Origin: Planctomycetaceae bacterium
GTDB lineage: Bacteria > Planctomycetota > Planctomycetia > Planctomycetales > Planctomycetaceae
Length of the DNA stretch: 59,648 bases
Assembly (NCBI GenBank): GCA_020850695.1
Contig: JADZEF010000051.1
Span: 1 to 59,648, forward strand
Reading direction: 5' to 3'
Shown here: positions 1 to 8,809 of the stretch, piece after piece
Numbering within the stretch: position 1 is the stretch's first letter
Layout of the letters: every line of letters begins with the position of its first letter
The notes under the pieces: model-generated
What the model saw: the letters and a program-made list of their open reading frames with translations, nothing else
Told to the model about the DNA's origin: nothing
Database searches by the model: none
Made by a program: the position numbers and the translations under genes

Positions 1-91
1 AAGGGGTGGCTGGGGTCGAGGCTTTGCGAGCCCCCAGCGAACTCCGCGTCGAAAGCTGGGGGCTCCCTTCGGTCGACCCCAGCCACCCTTC
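1..91. repeat. Palindromic intergenic repeat, family R1, copy 1
   Basis: The left half (ggggtggctggggtcgaggc onward) is complementary to the right half ending in gtcgaccccagccaccc, so the element can fold into a hairpin with arms of about 35 bases. A second copy with only small internal differences lies at 44529-44615. The two copies match base for base over both arms and differ mainly in the central loop. This suggests a dispersed REP- or MITE-like family. Confidence 0.85.
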
Positions 92-251
92 ATGACCCTT
101 CAGAAACTTCTGAAATGGACCACTTAGCCTCACGCGGGAGCGTGAGGGCCGCTAATAAATGCTCAACCCGCAAACTCCGCCCGGTCGATAGAGAAGGGGG
201 ACCGCAGTGCTCCTCTTCTGATCCGCCTGCGCTCTTGCGGGAGCCCGATCG

Positions 252-2027
252 ATGCGCAGCCTCGTCTCGTTGCGATGGCTGCTCTGTGCCGTAGCGCCGC
301 TTTGTCTCGCCGCGACGCTGCAAGGACTGCGATGCGAGCCGACCTCGTGTCCCATCGTTCGAGACCTGACGCCCGACGTCCCATACGCCGTGCGGGTGCA
401 ACCGGGCGTCACCGCGCTCGACCTCCGCGCAACCGCCGACTTCGTCGACCGTCTGGTCATCGCCAGCCTTGCCGATTCCGGCCCGCACTCCGTCCGCCTC
501 AGTGCGGCGCCCACCGATCGCTCGAACCCGCTTCCGATTGCGCCGTGGCCCGGCCTCGAAAGCTTGGTTCCAACGCGCCGCGCAAAACTCGCTCAGACGG
601 CGCATGAGGCGTCGGCCGGCAACTCATCAACCGGCGACGCGACGAAACTCATCCCCAGCGAGCGCGAATTCTTCCTCCACGTCACCGACGGCTCGCTCAA
701 CGACCCCGCCCAGTATGCCCGCATCTCCGCGCGCCCGGTCGCCACCGGCCACCGCGTCCGTCTCTGGCTCGATCGGGAGGCGCCGCACGACGCCCCGACG
801 CAGCGGCTTCTCGAAGACATCATCGCCGAAAGCGATCGACTGATCCCCGCACTCGAAGCCACAATCTCTCCTCTCCGCGACGTCGACGGAGATGGAAGAC
901 TTGCGATTCTCCTCACCCCCTGGCTCGACCGGCTCCAGGGAGGCCGGACGTCGCTCGGCGGTTTCGTCCGCAGCACGGACTTCCGCGCCCTCCTCGCGCC
1001 GCCTCTCGGCAATCGGGCCGACATCCTCTATCTCAGCACGAGCCTCAACCCCGGACTGTCGCTGCGGACGCTCCTCGCTCACGAGCTCACGCACGCCTGC
1101 GCCCTCACGCCTCGGCTCCCCTCTTCGCAAGCTCCGCGTGGCCTCGCCGATGAGGAAGACTGGATCAGCGAAGGCATGGCGCACCTCGCCGAGGTCCGCC
1201 ATGGCGACAGCTCCAACATCGAACACCGTGCGGCCCGGTTCCTCGCCGATCCCGCGCGCTACCCGCTTGTCGTCCCCGACTACTACCGCGCCGGCCTGTG
1301 GCGAAACCACGGCTGCCGCGGGGCGACCTGGTCGTTCCACCGCTGGTGCGAGGCCTCCTTCGGTCCGGAGACGATCCGCCATATCGTCACCGGTCCGGAC
1401 TCCGGCCGCCGCAACCTCGAACGCGCCACCGGCATCCCCTTTCCCCACCTCTTCCGAGGTTGGACTCTCTCGCTCCTCAACGAGGACTGCGAGCCACCGC
1501 GCATCACGCGCTGGAATCCCACTCAGGAACTCTCGCTGAGCATCGCTCCCACGGCCGCCGCATTCGTCGAGCTCCCTCCTGCCGAAAGAGAAGGCCCCGC
1601 TCGACGAATCCAGATCGCCGCCGACCCGGCAGCACGCCTTCAGGTCACGCTCATCCGAATCCCCGCGACGAGACGCACTCTGGAACTCAAGGCCCGATGG
1701 TTGCCGCCGCGCATCGCCAGTTCGGTGGAAACGCCCGAGCCCCTCGAAACCCTTCTCAGCCTTTCGACCGACACCGATTCCGGCCAGACGATCGATTCGG
1801 TGACGCTTCAACGATTCACGCAATCCGAGATGCAGAGCCTCCGCTTCGACCGCCCCGACCTCGCTAAGCACCTCTCGCGCAGCGAAGCCCGCGCCGTACG
1901 ACTCTCTCTCGGCCGCAGCGCGACGCCGGAGCCGGACTTGCCGTGGCTCCTCCGCGTCGAGTCACGCGATGGCCAAGGCCGCCGCCGCATCGGCTGGCAC
2001 GAACTCCCTGCGGCCGGCGGATGGTGA
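252..2027 (+). CDS. Secreted zincin-like metallopeptidase, M30-like
   Basis: This 591-residue protein begins with a signal peptide (hydrophobic core about residues 9-24). An HELTH zincin motif sits at about residues 277-281, followed some 26 residues later by an ISEGMAHLAE segment whose Glu (about 307) could be the third zinc ligand. That spacing and the EGMAH context resemble gluzincins of the hyicolysin (M30) type, although I recognise the fold only from the motifs. The remaining ~270 residues look like beta-rich, secreted sequence with no recognised domain. A GGGAG site lies about nine bases before the ATG. The gene stands alone, with repeats on both sides. It could also be a catalytically inactive relative. 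Zincin assignment moderate, family assignment tentative. Confidence 0.7.
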   Translation: MRSLVSLRWLLCAVAPLCLAATLQGLRCEPTSCPIVRDLTPDVPYAVRVQPGVTALDLRATADFVDRLVIASLADSGPHSVRLSAAPTDRSNPLPIAPWPGLESLVPTRRAKLAQTAHEASAGNSSTGDATKLIPSEREFFLHVTDGSLNDPAQYARISARPVATGHRVRLWLDREAPHDAPTQRLLEDIIAESDRLIPALEATISPLRDVDGDGRLAILLTPWLDRLQGGRTSLGGFVRSTDFRALLAPPLGNRADILYLSTSLNPGLSLRTLLAHELTHACALTPRLPSSQAPRGLADEEDWISEGMAHLAEVRHGDSSNIEHRAARFLADPARYPLVVPDYYRAGLWRNHGCRGATWSFHRWCEASFGPETIRHIVTGPDSGRRNLERATGIPFPHLFRGWTLSLLNEDCEPPRITRWNPTQELSLSIAPTAAAFVELPPAEREGPARRIQIAADPAARLQVTLIRIPATRRTLELKARWLPPRIASSVETPEPLETLLSLSTDTDSGQTIDSVTLQRFTQSEMQSLRFDRPDLAKHLSRSEARAVRLSLGRSATPEPDLPWLLRVESRDGQGRRRIGWHELPAAGGW

Positions 2028-2041
2028 CACGCCGGTGCGTC

Positions 2042-2109
2042 GCACGGGCACTTATGCCTGTGCGAAACCCTTTGAAAATCGTTTCACACACGGGCATGAG
2101 TGCCCGTGC
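2042..2109. repeat. Palindromic intergenic element
   Basis: Arms gcacgggcacttatgcctgt (from 2042) and cacgggcatgagtgcccgtg (ending near 2109) are complementary with a few mismatches around a ~25-base loop. The element lies just after the zincin gene and just before the convergent end of the AhpD-family gene, so it could double as a bidirectional terminator, although it has no T tract. Confidence 0.7.
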
Positions 2110-2153
2110 TACGAATCAATCGGCACTCGGTATCCGGAGTTTTCCGACAAAGC

Positions 2154-2780
2154 CTAATAACCCGCCGCCTTCAGGAACTGGATGCCGGCCTGCATCACTG
2201 CGGCACATTGAATGGCTTCGAGGATCGCGTCGTCCGAGAGTCCCAGGTCGCGGGCCTTGCCGACGTGCCCCGACGTGCACGGCTTGCAGGCGTTGATGTC
2301 GCTGATCACGAGATTGATCAGCTCGACCGTCTTCTCATCGAACGATGTCCCGGTGAAAGTGTGCGCCCGCAGTCCGACCGACATCCCGCCGAAGACGTCG
2401 CTTCCCGAGAGGTCCCGGAATTTGAAGAACGTGTTGTACATCGAGTTCGTCGAGGCGAGGGCGATCACTTCGGCGAGCTGCTCGTCGGTCAGCCCATCCC
2501 CTTTCAGCCGCTTCGAGAACCAGTCGACCCACGGCTCGCTCCCCGCATTGCCGGCCACCGCCAGGCCCAGGATGGCGTGCGTGCGGGCATCGAGCTTGCC
2601 GGGACTGAACACGAACTTCTTGAAGTTCATGTAGAAGTCCTGCAGGAAGGCCGGGACGTTCGCGTAAACGAGGAACGGCTCGGGAATCGGCTCGTCGCCG
2701 AAGAGATCGTGCAGGCGGCCGTAGGTCTGCGCGACTTTTTCCGACGCCGCTGATTCGAGAACGGGAGCAAAACGTGGCAT
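2154..2780 (-). CDS. AhpD-family (carboxymuconolactone decarboxylase fold) protein
   Basis: The 208-residue protein carries the AhpD redox signature CKPCTSGH near its C-terminus (Cys165, Cys168, His172), preceded by an acidic helix. The N-terminal half looks like a second, degenerate CMD repeat without cysteines. AhpD-type proteins regenerate peroxiredoxins or act as thiol peroxidases in the cytoplasm. I chose the Met at 2780 because the longer reading frame upstream is Trp/Ser/Pro-rich and unlike the family. A 2-Cys peroxiredoxin gene lies immediately upstream on the same strand (about 210 bases), which suggests the two work together, as AhpC and AhpD do in mycobacteria. Redox partner and electron donor are not visible here. 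Confidence 0.85.
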   Translation of the reverse strand: MPRFAPVLESAASEKVAQTYGRLHDLFGDEPIPEPFLVYANVPAFLQDFYMNFKKFVFSPGKLDARTHAILGLAVAGNAGSEPWVDWFSKRLKGDGLTDEQLAEVIALASTNSMYNTFFKFRDLSGSDVFGGMSVGLRAHTFTGTSFDEKTVELINLVISDINACKPCTSGHVGKARDLGLSDDAILEAIQCAAVMQAGIQFLKAAGY

Positions 2781-2856
2781 GGGAAGTTCCGTTACCGGGA
2801 CTAAGCCGTGGTTTGTCGCCTGACATCCGAACCCGGACGCCAGGAAAAGGCAGGGC

Positions 2857-2872
2857 CACGGAAACGACGGAG
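2857..2872. repeat. Short dispersed word, also at 10343-10358
   Basis: The 16-base word cacggaaacgacggag occurs exactly at 2857-2872 and again at 10343-10358. Here it is followed by related words (gccgacggagaccacggaaa), giving a purine-rich tract. Both copies are intergenic. It belongs to the general class of word-like spacer repeats in this window. Confidence 0.6.
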
Positions 2873-2991
2873 CCGACGGAGACCACGGAAAGGCGTCGAA
2901 CAAGTCGCTCCTTTCCACTTCAACCGTTGCTTCAGTCGATGCCGTGGCCGCTACGAAGTCGAGAGCCCGTCAACGCCGGCGCGGTCCGCCG

Positions 2992-3534
2992 TCAGTTGAT
3001 CGTCTTCTCACCCTTGTGCCAGTTGCAGGGGCAGAGCTTGTCGGTCTGCAGCGCGTCGAGCACGCGGAGCACTTCGTCGACGTTGCGGCCCACACCCAGA
3101 TCGTGCACCGCCAGCCAGCGGGTGACGCCGTTCGGGTCGATCAGGAAGACGCCGCGATAGGCGATCCCCTTCTCTTCGTCGAGGACGCCGTACGCTTCCG
3201 ACAGCTTGTGGTTCGTGTCGGCCAGCATCGGATACTTCAGCGACTTGAGATCGGCGTGAGCGTCGCACCAGCCCTTGTGCGAGTAGGTGCTGTCGGTGCT
3301 GGCGGTCAGCAGGACGCAGTTGCGGTCCTCGAATTCGCCGAGGGCCTTGTTGAAGGCGACGATTTCGGTCGGGCAGACGAAGGTGAAGTCGAGCGGGTAG
3401 AAGAACAGGCAGACCCACTTGCCCTTGAAGTCCGCCAGCTTGACCTGGCCGAACTGAGCGTCGGTGCCGTCCTTCGTGCGGTGATAGGCAGAAACGTTGA
3501 AGTCAGGGGCGGGATGGCCAACTCGGACCGTCAT
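2992..3534 (-). CDS. 2-Cys peroxiredoxin (AhpC/Prx1 class)
   Basis: The 180-residue protein has the thioredoxin-fold peroxiredoxin motif FTFVCPTEI with the peroxidatic Cys54. A CPCNWHKG tail (Cys168, Cys170) can supply the resolving cysteine. It reduces hydrogen peroxide and alkyl hydroperoxides in the cytoplasm. Length and the PLDFTFVCPTE block match typical AhpC/Prx1 proteins. The start was set at the Met beginning MTVRVGHPAPDF because a GGAG site precedes it by eight bases, while the longer frame upstream is Arg/Ser-rich and not family-like. The two-cysteine CPC tail resembles thioredoxin-dependent Prx proteins of cyanobacteria and planctomycetes. It sits upstream of the AhpD-family gene on the same strand, and hemD lies further upstream. 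Confidence 0.95.
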   Translation of the reverse strand: MTVRVGHPAPDFNVSAYHRTKDGTDAQFGQVKLADFKGKWVCLFFYPLDFTFVCPTEIVAFNKALGEFEDRNCVLLTASTDSTYSHKGWCDAHADLKSLKYPMLADTNHKLSEAYGVLDEEKGIAYRGVFLIDPNGVTRWLAVHDLGVGRNVDEVLRVLDALQTDKLCPCNWHKGEKTIN

Positions 3535-3781
3535 CAGAAACTCTCCGCCGGAAATGGACTCGAAGCGGCGGTCCGACGCACAGGGCGGACCCGGCCGACA
3601 GGAGGAAAGGGAAGGACGAAATCGCAGTCCGGCGGACGCACTCGCGCTGCCGAACGTCGCGTCGTCCGTGACGGTATCACGTCGCCGCAACACAGTACCG
3701 CAGTGCGGGGAGCGACTCAACCCGCTGCGGTGGCGGCGTCGGAAGTATAGTCGCGCCGCGTGTCGATTCAAGCGGGAGAAC

Positions 3782-4597
3782 TCAGCGGGCGGCGGCCGCC
3801 TCGACCACGGCTTTCACCAGGTGCCCCATCTTCGGCGGCGAGGCCTCGACGCCGATTTCGAGCCCCTCTTCCCGCAGCGCTTCGCTGCAGGTCGGGCCGA
3901 TCGACCCGACGCAGCACCCGCGCGCCGCCGCAATCCAGGCCTCGCGCAGGCCCATCGATTCGGCGACCTGCAACACGTGGTGGATCTGCTGCGCGCTGGT
4001 AAAGAGCAGCGCATCGAATTCACCCGCGATTGTCCCGTGCACTGCGGCCTTCAGCGGTTCGACGTCCTCGGGCAGTTCCCAGCGGTAAACCGGCACCCGC
4101 ACGACGGTGGCTCCGCGCGATTCCAGGGCCGCCGTCAATTCGTGGTTAGGAAGGCCGTACTCCTGCAGGGCGAGCGTGGTCCCTTTGAGCGGAACCTCCG
4201 CGTCGAGGGTCGCCAGCAGTTCACGCCAGGTATTCGGCTCTGGTGCGCGGTGATCGATCCGCACGCCCCACTCGCGAAGAACCGCCACGGGCTTCGGTCC
4301 ACGCACCACCACGCGCTTCGCGTTGAGCGCCGCGAACACGGCGTCGCGCGGATGCTTTGTCTCCAGGACATCCAACAGCGCCCGAGCCCCGACGCCCGTC
4401 AGAAAGACGATCGTATCGATCCGTCCGGCCAGCAGCGCCTCACCAAACGCCAGAGCTTCCGCGTTACGGTCGATCGGCACCTCACGCATCGAAGGAGCGA
4501 TCGTCGCGACGGCTCCTTGCCGTTCGAGAAGCGAACGCATGTCGTCGCCGCGGCGGCTTTCGAACGAACAGACGCGAAGCGGTTTCGAGGCAGTCAT
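3782..4597 (-). CDS. hemD: Uroporphyrinogen-III synthase
   Basis: This 271-residue protein has the two-lobe pattern of HemD. The N-terminal block reads VCSFESRRGDDMRSLLERQG, and further on come FLTGVGARALLD, VVVRGPKPVAVLREWG and, in the second lobe, DALLFTSAQQIHHVLQVA and CVGSIGPTCSEALREEG. HemD closes and inverts ring D of hydroxymethylbilane to give uroporphyrinogen III, the branch point to haem, sirohaem and cobalamin, in the cytoplasm. The Met of MTASKPLRV is preferred over an upstream one that would add an Arg/Ser/Pro-rich extension; no Shine-Dalgarno site is visible. No other haem gene is adjacent. HemD is poorly conserved, but the GVGA, TSAQ and SIGPTCSEAL blocks make the call fairly firm. 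Confidence 0.88.
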   Translation of the reverse strand: MTASKPLRVCSFESRRGDDMRSLLERQGAVATIAPSMREVPIDRNAEALAFGEALLAGRIDTIVFLTGVGARALLDVLETKHPRDAVFAALNAKRVVVRGPKPVAVLREWGVRIDHRAPEPNTWRELLATLDAEVPLKGTTLALQEYGLPNHELTAALESRGATVVRVPVYRWELPEDVEPLKAAVHGTIAGEFDALLFTSAQQIHHVLQVAESMGLREAWIAAARGCCVGSIGPTCSEALREEGLEIGVEASPPKMGHLVKAVVEAAAAR

Positions 4598-5224
4598 GAG
4601 AGAGGGCCGCGAGAGGTCGAACAGGGGGCCATGCCTCACCCCGGACCTGGAATCGCGACAAGGCATGATGGGAGAGGCGAGGAAACCTCATCTTACCATC
4701 GTTAAAAAGGCAATCGACCGGAAGTGTAGGCGCTCGCCCGGCACGCATTCACCGTGAATGCGGTCCGGCTACACTCCCGGTCGATGTACCCGTGGTGAAA
4801 CCTGTGCTCGTTGGTTCGTGACGGCAACTGGTGTGTTCAGTTGCCTGTCTCCTCGTCGCACAATCCGCTCTAAAGCAACGTCCGTGCCGGGATGTCGCAA
4901 CAATTTTTTCTGTCATCACAACATGCAATTTCACATAGGCTTATGAGTTTTTCAGGCGCGCGCGATCATCGGGCAATACGTTGATTTGAGCCAATTGCTG
5001 CCCAGTCCTTCGGCAACTCGTGTCGAGAAGCAATGCAGCCCGTTGCGCCGGTGCAGGCCGGTGTCGAATGGACGCAGCATGCCGAAAACGGCCCGGATGA
5101 GTCGGCTCCCGAGCCGCTCGCACGCTTCTCCAATCCTGCCGGTCGAACAAGTCCGCGGCATCGGCTGCATCAGCCGCATCGGAAAGCCGAGTGCCAGGAG
5201 CTCTCCCATCTATTCGACGATTCG
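4598..5224. other. Spacer without a confident gene
   Basis: A small inverted repeat, gcattcaccgtgaatgc, lies at about 4744-4760, and the stretch 4800-4950 is clearly more AT-rich than its surroundings. A minus-strand frame at 4952-5209 could encode 85 residues (MGELLALGFPMRLMQPMPRT..., ending STYCPMIARA), with five or so cysteines and few low-complexity features. I do not recognise it. It has no visible Shine-Dalgarno site, so I leave it uncalled. It may be a remnant of a lost gene. Confidence 0.4.
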
Positions 5225-6502
5225 TCAGCTCTCGACTTTCAGCGTCACCATCTGAATGCCGTTGCGGCCCGACTTTGGAAAGGGACGCGGCATCGGCTGA
5301 GCAATCCCCGCCGCATCGATGGTGCGGCAGCGGAGCTCGTATTCTCCCGGCGCGACGGCGGGAAGCTGTGCCGCCCAATGGGCCAGGGCGTACCGCATCG
5401 GCCATTCGGACGGCCGACCGTCCGCGTGGAAGCCGTGGGTCGTCGCGGGGACGGCATTCCCGGGAAGGTTCTTCCATTGCGATGGAGCCGCGAGCAGCTC
5501 CGCTTGCTGCCAGGGAGCCTTGGTGAAGTGCGGGTCGTCGGCGGGGAGTTCCTTCCCCTTCGGATGCAGCCACACTTGCACTCGCGTCAATCCCGAGACT
5601 CCGACCTGGGCATACCCCGTCAGCGGGATTGATTCTCCACCTTTCACGGTCGTCGGATGAGAGACAAACCGTGCAAAGGTCTTCATTCCGCTATCGACAT
5701 CGTTGGCCCCGTCCGCATAGGTGTCGTTGGCGAAGGGAGCATGGGTCAGCACCACCCGCTGCAGCCATTTGACCGATTTGAAGCCGTACGCTTCGGGGAC
5801 GACGATCCGTGCGGGCCCGCCGCGCTTCCCGGAGAGAAACTCGCCGTTCAACTTGTAGGCGACGATGACCGGCGGCAGCCCGAAGGCGTCTTCCAGCACG
5901 CGGCCGATGGGGAGCGAGCTGCGAAACATCTGCTTCGGGTCATCATTGTGATACCCGTAATAGAAGAGCCGGCGGATGTTCTCACCCGGCCTGGCCATCC
6001 ACACGATGTCCCGCAGCGGAACCCCCTCCCACAATCCCATGCCCAGCGGCGATCCGCCGTTGTTGCACGTCATAATCTTGGGAAACCGCACGGCCCGCGT
6101 CTCGGCGAGCTTCATCAACCCGTCCCAGTCGAGTGCGGTTCCCTTGTCCTTCGCCAGCGGGTTGTCCACCTTCGACTTGCCGTCGTCGTCCGCAACGACT
6201 TCCAGCCGCCACGTCTCGCGGACCATCCCGACTTCGCGGAGCTTCTCCGGCGGATGCGTATAAGGGAGCGGCGTGCCGCGCTCGACTGTTCCGAACTTCT
6301 CGGGCTGCGTGAAGTACTCCAGTTCGGCGATCGCTTTGTCGAGCGCGGGGGATTTCCCGGCGACCTTCGACATCGTGTCGTCCGCGTCCGCTCGCCCGCT
6401 CCACGCCGCACTGATGCCTCCCGAGACGAGAGCGGCCGTCTTCAGGAAATATCGGCGCGACAACGCGAAGTGGTCTGCAACGAAATCATGGGAAGGACGC
6501 AT
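5225..6502 (-). CDS. Tat-exported sulfite-oxidase-like molybdopterin enzyme
   Basis: The 425-residue protein opens with a twin-arginine signal (SRRYFLKTAALVSGG, Arg16-Arg17), indicating export of a folded cofactor enzyme. The middle matches the sulfite-oxidase molybdopterin fold: the MTCNNGGSPLG block holds the probable molybdenum-ligating Cys146, and GVPLRDIV, YGYHNDD and VPEAYGFKSVKWLQRV follow the family order. The C-terminal third is an Ig-like dimerisation domain (GYAQVGVSGLTRVQVWL). The likely role is oxidation of sulfite or a related small molecule in the periplasm, with electrons passed to an unseen cytochrome. Canonical enzymes read CAGNRR after the cysteine, so the NNGG variant leaves substrate uncertain. 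Start at the Met before RPSHD, nine bases after GGAG. Confidence 0.85.
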   Translation of the reverse strand: MRPSHDFVADHFALSRRYFLKTAALVSGGISAAWSGRADADDTMSKVAGKSPALDKAIAELEYFTQPEKFGTVERGTPLPYTHPPEKLREVGMVRETWRLEVVADDDGKSKVDNPLAKDKGTALDWDGLMKLAETRAVRFPKIMTCNNGGSPLGMGLWEGVPLRDIVWMARPGENIRRLFYYGYHNDDPKQMFRSSLPIGRVLEDAFGLPPVIVAYKLNGEFLSGKRGGPARIVVPEAYGFKSVKWLQRVVLTHAPFANDTYADGANDVDSGMKTFARFVSHPTTVKGGESIPLTGYAQVGVSGLTRVQVWLHPKGKELPADDPHFTKAPWQQAELLAAPSQWKNLPGNAVPATTHGFHADGRPSEWPMRYALAHWAAQLPAVAPGEYELRCRTIDAAGIAQPMPRPFPKSGRNGIQMVTLKVES

Positions 6503-6844
6503 GGGGCAGCACTCCGGTGAACGCGGGTGAATCCGCTGATGTGTCACCATATCCCTGAAACCGTGTCAATGTCCAAGCCTGTCAGGACGGTTTGTCCTTG
6601 GGAACGCCACGTCCGCAGTGCGGTGCACGCCGTGATGCGAGGAATCGGCAATCTGGGAAGCCAGGAACGGCGATCCTCGCAACACCTTCGCAGAGTGACG
6701 AATACGGCGACAGACGGCATCGCAGGCTCCGTAATCCTGCTTCGGGTTCAAGTCCCGGCGTCCCCCCCGCCGATTCCAACTCACAGGCTCGCTCTCTGCG
6801 CCCAGACTCCCGCCATCGATCGCCCAGCCTGAGGTTGCCTGCCC
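6503..6844. other. Divergent spacer between molybdoenzyme and ExeA-like genes
   Basis: The only recognisable item is a tRNA-like 3' segment near 6722-6766, listed separately. The spacer must hold the promoters of both flanking genes, since they diverge, but I see no convincing -35/-10 pair. Confidence 0.4.
6722..6766 (+). pseudogene. tRNA-like 3' fragment
   Basis: The bases 6742-6758 form a textbook T arm: tcggg, loop ttcaagt, cccgg. They are followed by cgtcccc, which looks like the 3' side of an acceptor stem. Just upstream, gcagg and cctgc can pair around a nine-base loop like a distorted anticodon arm, but there is almost no variable loop. No matching ggggacg 5' acceptor strand exists at the expected distance. 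I therefore read it as a tRNA remnant or a tRNA-mimic rather than a working tRNA. Confidence 0.35.
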
Positions 6845-8740
6845 ATGTACGAGGCGTTCTTTGGACTGCACAAGCGCCCCTTCGCGGCGACACCCGATCC
6901 GGAGTGCTTCGTCCCCGTGGGGGATGCGCAGACCGTTCTGGACGACCTCACGCAGTGCGTCCGCGATGGACGGGGCATCGGCGTCGTCTCGGCGGCGGCC
7001 GGGCTGGGAAAGACGCTCCTCTGCCGCAAGCTCGCCCGCGATCTGGAATCCGAATGGGCGATCATCTGGCTGCCGACCTGCTCGTTCCCCAGCCGCCGTG
7101 CGCTGCTGCAGTCGATGCTGTATGAGCTTGGGCATCCTTACGCGCGGCTCTCGGAAAGCGAGATGCGGCTCGCGCTGGCCGAGTCGGCCCGGGGTCGTCG
7201 CCCGAATCAGCGCGGCGTGGTGATCCTCATCGATGAAGCGCATCAGCTCAACGAGAAGCTTCTCGAAGAACTCCGCGGCCTGACGAACCACGTCGACGGG
7301 GGCGAGTCGCTGTTCCATGTCGTATTGAGCGGGCAGCTCGAACTCGACGAGCTCCTCGCCGCGCCCAAGGTCGAATCGTTCCGCCAGCGGATCGGGTGCC
7401 AGACGACGATTCAACCCCTCACCCAGAGCGACTCGGTCGAGTATCTCGCCCACCGCCTCCAGTGGAGCGGCGCGAATCTCGCCTCGGTCCTGACGGCCGA
7501 CGCCGCGCGCCTCATCGCCCATGCCAGCGACGGCTCGCCGCGCTGTCTCAACCAGCTGGCCGATCAGGCCCTGCTGCTGGGCTACGTCGCCGATCAGAAG
7601 CCCGTCGGCGTCGATGTCGTCCACCAGGCCCTCGAGGACCTGCGACAGCTGCCTCTCAACTGGAACATCCCTTCGCCCATCAACTCGCAGGCCGAGGAAT
7701 CGCCGGACGACATCGAAGCGGAAGAGTCCGACGAAGCGGCTGAACTCGTCTCTGACCCTGGTGCGGCGGAAACGATCGCTTCGCAGGATCACTCCCCTGC
7801 CCATTCCGCCTGGGAGACTTCAGCTCCCGCGGATGCGCCTTCCACTGTCGCCGCGGCGTCCGCACCCGCATTCCCGACCGACCTCAGCACCGAAGGCTTC
7901 GCCTCGATCGAAGTCGGTGGGCCCGCGACGCCCATCGCCGACGCGTCACCAGCCCCCATCGAACCCGCGTCTCCTTCTGAACTCCCCGCGATGCCTGCGA
8001 CGACTGTGATGTCGGAATCGAATTCGATCCAGAACGCTCCGGAACCGAGGCCGGCGACGGTCGCTTCCTCAGGTGCTGAAAGCGCCCCCGAGCGCCGCGT
8101 CCGACGTCGACCGCGCGGACCGCGCAAAGCCATCGAGTTCCAGGAAGAAGTCATTGTCGACCGCTACGCGCAGCTTGATGCGGGGAAGATGGTGGAGCCT
8201 GTCGCGGCGTCCGCCGAGTGGAGCGACGAAGCGCCGCGACAGCCCCGACCCGACGAGTTGATCGACCGCATCATCCCGATGATTGATGCGGCCCTGTCGA
8301 TGACGGGGGGGCCGGTGCCGACCGATACGCCCGCCGACAATATTCCCCGCTCGCTCCATCGCGAGGTCGCCCGGACGTTCCCGATCCCGGAGCCAATCGA
8401 CTCGGACGACGCCGAGCAGATCATCGGCGCGGCGGTGCTCGATCAATGCCTCGAAACCCAGCGCGAGGTCGTTTCGCGCCTCGGAGAATCGGCCCGCGAT
8501 CAGTTCGAAGCCGGCCTTCGCGCCATGACCGAGGAAGAGCTCCGCGACGAGGCTCCGCTTCCCAGTCTCCCCGCGACGATGACGGCCGATTCGCAGCCCC
8601 TCGAGAACCTCTCAACGTCCGGACCATTCGCCTCGAAAACAGCGAACGAATCCACAGTCCCGTTGAGGGATGCTGCACCGCGCCGCCAGTACTCGCAGCT
8701 CTTCAGTGCCCTGCGCAAGAAGCTCCGACGCCCCGCGTAA
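6845..8740 (+). CDS. ExeA-type AAA ATPase with long C-terminal extension
   Basis: Residues 1-270 are an ExeA/GspA-type AAA ATPase: the family start MYEAFFGLHKRPFAATPDP, a Walker A (AAGLGKT, Lys56), Walker B VVILIDEAHQL (about 123-133), then RLNQ-like sensor regions. ExeA proteins assist assembly of type II secretion or pilus machinery at the inner membrane, or act as general AAA switches. The usual transmembrane segment and peptidoglycan-binding domain are absent. Residues ~275-631 are instead acidic, Pro/Ala/Ser-rich and probably disordered, with one basic patch (RRVRRRPRGPRKA, about 418). No type II secretion genes lie nearby. A GAGG site lies about ten bases before the ATG. The neighbouring convergent gene has a secretin-like short domain, which may be chance. 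ATPase family call is firm, role unknown. Confidence 0.85.
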   Translation: MYEAFFGLHKRPFAATPDPECFVPVGDAQTVLDDLTQCVRDGRGIGVVSAAAGLGKTLLCRKLARDLESEWAIIWLPTCSFPSRRALLQSMLYELGHPYARLSESEMRLALAESARGRRPNQRGVVILIDEAHQLNEKLLEELRGLTNHVDGGESLFHVVLSGQLELDELLAAPKVESFRQRIGCQTTIQPLTQSDSVEYLAHRLQWSGANLASVLTADAARLIAHASDGSPRCLNQLADQALLLGYVADQKPVGVDVVHQALEDLRQLPLNWNIPSPINSQAEESPDDIEAEESDEAAELVSDPGAAETIASQDHSPAHSAWETSAPADAPSTVAAASAPAFPTDLSTEGFASIEVGGPATPIADASPAPIEPASPSELPAMPATTVMSESNSIQNAPEPRPATVASSGAESAPERRVRRRPRGPRKAIEFQEEVIVDRYAQLDAGKMVEPVAASAEWSDEAPRQPRPDELIDRIIPMIDAALSMTGGPVPTDTPADNIPRSLHREVARTFPIPEPIDSDDAEQIIGAAVLDQCLETQREVVSRLGESARDQFEAGLRAMTEEELRDEAPLPSLPATMTADSQPLENLSTSGPFASKTANESTVPLRDAAPRRQYSQLFSALRKKLRRPA

Positions 8741-8809
8741 AGCGCCTCCAGGAACAGGACGCACGCGTGGCCCGGCCGCGTCGGCGACGTGATCGAAAGC
8801 GGGCCACCG

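Noticed and set aside
4952..5209. An 85-codon minus-strand frame ending STYCPMIARA
   Set aside because: More protein-like than most shadows, but no Shine-Dalgarno site, no family and no partner gene; left as part of the spacer note.
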